A stretch of DNA of 11,139 nt, from NCBI GenBank assembly GCA_027052485.1, contig JALUFA010000112.1, positions 1 through 11,139 on the forward strand. The letters are read 5' to 3'. Position numbers and translations under genes: made by a program. Each line of letters starts with the position of its first letter. Position 1 is the first letter of the stretch. Below, one piece after another: positions 9,865 through 11,139 of the stretch. Origin of the DNA: Hydrogenothermaceae bacterium. GTDB taxonomy: Bacteria; Aquificota; Aquificia; Aquificales; Hydrogenothermaceae. The notes under the pieces were generated by a model. It was given only the letters and a program-made list of their open reading frames with translations, was not told the origin of the DNA and did not search any database.

Positions 9865-9870
9865 ATTATA
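9865..9870 (-). promoter_or_regulatory. -10 box of the promoter for the purE-led minus-strand cluster
   Basis: The complement of 9865-9870 reads TATAAT, a perfect sigma-70 -10 element within AGAATATAATTTATG. It would start a transcript near 9858, about 26 bases ahead of the purE start codon. No good -35 hexamer lies 16-18 bases upstream on this strand, so the promoter may be weak or need help. It is the only clear promoter seen for the ten downstream genes. Confidence 0.5.
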
Positions 9871-9880
9871 TTCTACTATC

Positions 9881-9889
9881 TGCTACAAT
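9881..9889 (+). promoter_or_regulatory. Extended -10 promoter element of the ars operon
   Basis: TGCTACAAT is a TGn-extended -10 with five of six consensus bases in the hexamer (9884-9889). The transcript would start near 9896, about 30 bases before the first start codon. A -35 hexamer at the usual distance would fall on 9861-9866, which is the divergent purE -10 box, so the two promoters share the same bases. Confidence 0.5.
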
Positions 9890-9895
9890 ATTTAC

Positions 9896-9911
9896 ATAAA
9901 AAATTTTTTAT
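9896..9911. promoter_or_regulatory. Perfect 16-bp palindrome, candidate ArsR operator
   Basis: ATAAAAAATTTTTTAT is a perfect inverted repeat at the expected start of the ars transcript, just before the ribosome binding site. ArsR/SmtB repressors bind AT-rich inverted repeats near the -10 or the start site and usually control their own operon, so this is the best operator candidate. An A-tract/T-tract palindrome in AT-rich DNA can also arise by chance. Confidence 0.4.
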
Positions 9912-9913
9912 AT

Positions 9914-9922
9914 GAGGTGAGG
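9914..9922 (+). promoter_or_regulatory. Ribosome binding site of the small cysteine protein
   Basis: GAGGTGAGG holds the Shine-Dalgarno sequence AGGTGA six bases, and GAGG four bases, before the ATG at 9927. It is the only strong ribosome binding site seen in the ars operon; arsR and arsB have weak ones and seem to depend on coupling. It supports the first of two nearby methionines (residues 1 and 5). Confidence 0.65.
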
Positions 9923-9926
9923 AAAT

Positions 9927-10202
9927 ATGAAAAAAACCATGAAAGACGTTTCCCAGGTAAAAGCTACTGAAGAAGGAGTTGTTATAGAGGTTATTGATGA
10001 GACTGTAGATGCAAACAAGGTAAAAGAGGTTGTTGAAAACTGCCAGACTGGTAAGTGTGATTGTATGTCTGAAGAGACAAAGGCAAAGGTTCAATTTATG
10101 GACTTTAGAGTTGAAAATGGAAAACCAGTTATAGAGATAAAAGGTGAGGTATCTGAAGAGGAAATAAAAGAAGCTGTAAAAAGGTCTAAAAAAGAGCTAT
10201 AG
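9927..10202 (+). CDS. Unrecognised 91-aa protein with C-x4-C-x-C motif, first gene of the ars operon
   Basis: I do not recognise this family. The product is small, very rich in Glu, Lys and Val, lacks a signal peptide or membrane helix and should be cytosolic. Seen: a strand-like EEGVVIEVID (15-24), a helix (about 28-38), the cysteine loop NCQTGKCDCM (38-47) with C39, C44 and C46, strands around 55-62 and 67-72, and a C-terminal helix (75-90). These are its only cysteines. It is the promoter-proximal gene, with a strong ribosome binding site, and its TAG directly abuts the arsR ATG, so it is co-transcribed and coupled with the arsenic genes. Inference: it binds As(III) or a soft metal through three thiolates, as an ArsD-like chaperone or buffer, though it shows no ArsD similarity that I can see. 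Confidence 0.85.
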   Translation: MKKTMKDVSQVKATEEGVVIEVIDETVDANKVKEVVENCQTGKCDCMSEETKAKVQFMDFRVENGKPVIEIKGEVSEEEIKEAVKRSKKEL

Positions 10203-10511
10203 ATGGAGCTTAGAAAAGTTTTTTACGCTTTATCAGATGATATACGGCTAAAGATTGTTAGACTTTTAATAGCCCATAAGGAGCTTTGCGTATGTCAGTT
10301 GCAAGAAGTTTTTAACATTTCACAACCTAATATTTCTTTTCATTTAAGGGTGTTAAAAAAGGCAGGTCTTGTAAAATCTCGTAAAGAGGGAAAGTGGAGC
10401 TATTACTCACTGAATACTGAAAATCCTATCTTAAAGCAGCTCATACCGTTGATAGAAGCCAATGTTTTTGTACCCGGAATAAAACCTTTCTGTGAGCTTA
10501 GAAATGGATGA
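10203..10511 (+). CDS. arsR: ArsR-family arsenic-responsive transcriptional repressor
   Basis: A 102-residue ArsR/SmtB winged-helix repressor. Seen: [20 protein letters not shown] (3-22), the As(III)-sensing motif ELCVCQL (27-33; C29 and C31), the recognition helix [20 protein letters not shown] (38-57) and the wing [12 protein letters not shown] (59-70). The ELCVC site matches the E. coli R773/plasmid type, in which arsenite bound to these thiolates releases the DNA. C97 near the C-terminus is a further cysteine that could take part. The ATG directly follows the TAG of the small protein with only a weak purine stretch before it, and its own TGA overlaps arsB by 8 bp. It likely represses this operon through a site in 9833-9926. 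Confidence 0.95.
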   Translation: MELRKVFYALSDDIRLKIVRLLIAHKELCVCQLQEVFNISQPNISFHLRVLKKAGLVKSRKEGKWSYYSLNTENPILKQLIPLIEANVFVPGIKPFCELRNG

Positions 10512-11139
10512 GCTACGTCCATTTTTAGCGGTTATTATTTTTCTCTTAACTCTCCTCTTTGTAATCTGGCAGCCTAAAGGTCTGAGTATCGGATGGACTG
10601 CAACTATTGGGGCTGTTGTTGCCCTTTTAACAGGCGTAGTATCTCTACAGGATGTATGGGTCGTTGTAAACATAGTTTGGGATGCAACAGTTGCATTTGT
10701 TGGCATCATCTTTATTTCCCTTATCCTTGATAAGATTGGGTTTTTTGAATGGGCTGCCTTACACATTATGAGAATGGCCAATGGAGATGGACGAAAACTC
10801 TTTATTTATATAATCCTGCTTGGAGCTTTGATTGCTGCATTTTTTGCCAATGATGGTGCAGCTTTAATGCTTACTCCGATAGTATATGCAAAGATTAAAC
10901 ATCTAGGTTTAAAAGATAGATTTATTCTTCCATTTATAATGGCAAGCGGTTTTGTAGCTGACACTACAAGCCTTCCCCTTGTTATCTCAAATCTTGTAAA
11001 TATCGTTACGGCCGACTTTTTTGGTATTGGATTTTTTGAGTATGCCTTCCATATGATTGTCCCTGATATTTTTTCATTACTGGCGACTTTAGCTGTTTTG
11101 TACCTGTTCTTTAAAAGAGACATTATTGAGAAATACGAC
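10504..11139 (+). CDS. arsB: ArsB arsenite efflux transporter, 5' part (runs off the window)
   Basis: An open frame from the ATG at 10504 to the window edge gives 212 residues of an inner-membrane arsenite pump, about half of the usual roughly 430. It starts [12 protein letters not shown] and carries ArsB hallmarks: [20 protein letters not shown] (20-39), [20 protein letters not shown] (58-77), [20 protein letters not shown] (79-98), [14 protein letters not shown] (114-127) and [20 protein letters not shown] (152-171). ArsB exports As(III)/Sb(III) in exchange for protons, or with the ArsA ATPase; arsA is not visible. The start overlaps the arsR end by 8 bp. Isoleucine codons differ from the neighbours: by hand count ATA is 4 of 27 here against 14 of 22 in queA, a mild hint of a separate origin. 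Confidence 0.96.
   Translation, partial: MDELRPFLAVIIFLLTLLFVIWQPKGLSIGWTATIGAVVALLTGVVSLQDVWVVVNIVWDATVAFVGIIFISLILDKIGFFEWAALHIMRMANGDGRKLFIYIILLGALIAAFFANDGAALMLTPIVYAKIKHLGLKDRFILPFIMASGFVADTTSLPLVISNLVNIVTADFFGIGFFEYAFHMIVPDIFSLLATLAVLYLFFKRDIIEKYD

Noticed and set aside
9912..9920. Minimal leader ORF ATG AGG TGA ahead of the small cysteine protein
   Set aside because: It overlaps the ribosome binding site itself, has no site of its own and is only two codons long; most likely chance.
9876..10094. Antisense open frame over the small cysteine protein (Cys- and Leu-rich start)
   Set aside because: It is the mirror of a gene with a strong ribosome binding site and coherent codon use, has no site of its own and ends in the promoter region.
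10431..11123. Two antisense open frames over arsR and arsB
   Set aside because: The plus strand here encodes ArsB with many conserved blocks; the antisense frames give low-complexity Lys/Thr/Ile-rich products with no recognisable domain.

Overview
The window looks like a chromosomal segment of a thermophilic, probably chemolithoautotrophic bacterium, most likely of the Aquificota (Hydrogenothermaceae-like, for example Persephonella or a relative). This is inferred from moderately AT-rich DNA, Lys/Glu-rich proteins, frequent AGA/AGG arginine and ATA isoleucine codons, very tight gene packing, and housekeeping genes of mixed function in one long operon. No 16S or tRNA is present to confirm the lineage.

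Layout. (1) At the left edge is the hydrophobic C-terminal tail of an upstream membrane protein, overlapping queA (+ strand, tRNA queuosine synthesis) by an ATGA. (2) queA converges on, and overlaps by 12 bp, the last gene of a ten-gene minus-strand cluster that fills about 9832 down to 1079. In transcription order this is purE (purines), an ArnT-like GT39 membrane glycosyltransferase, a class IV aminotransferase (probably aminodeoxychorismate lyase), lysC (aspartate kinase), a biotin carboxylase-type subunit (pycA/cfiB-like), an orphan Uma2-family nuclease-fold protein, eno (enolase), ftsB/divIC (cell division), a gph-type HAD phosphatase and a DUF167 protein. Gaps run from +35 to -46 bp and no terminator is visible inside, so this looks like one transcription unit. 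(3) A 94-bp divergent promoter region (9833-9926) separates this cluster from a plus-strand arsenic-resistance operon: an unrecognised 91-aa protein with a C-x4-C-x-C motif, arsR (As(III)-sensing repressor), and arsB (arsenite efflux pump) running off the right edge.

How the genes work together. Several products feed central metabolism: enolase makes phosphoenolpyruvate, the carboxylase subunit probably makes oxaloacetate (or oxalosuccinate) from bicarbonate, and aspartate kinase opens the aspartate-family pathway. PurE and the aminotransferase serve purine and folate synthesis. The ars operon is a separate detoxification module. Its leading small cysteine protein is the most interesting unknown here, because its place and its three clustered cysteines suggest an arsenic- or metal-binding accessory protein. 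No mobile element, CRISPR array, tRNA or rRNA was seen, and the only stretch without genes is the 94-bp divergent region.
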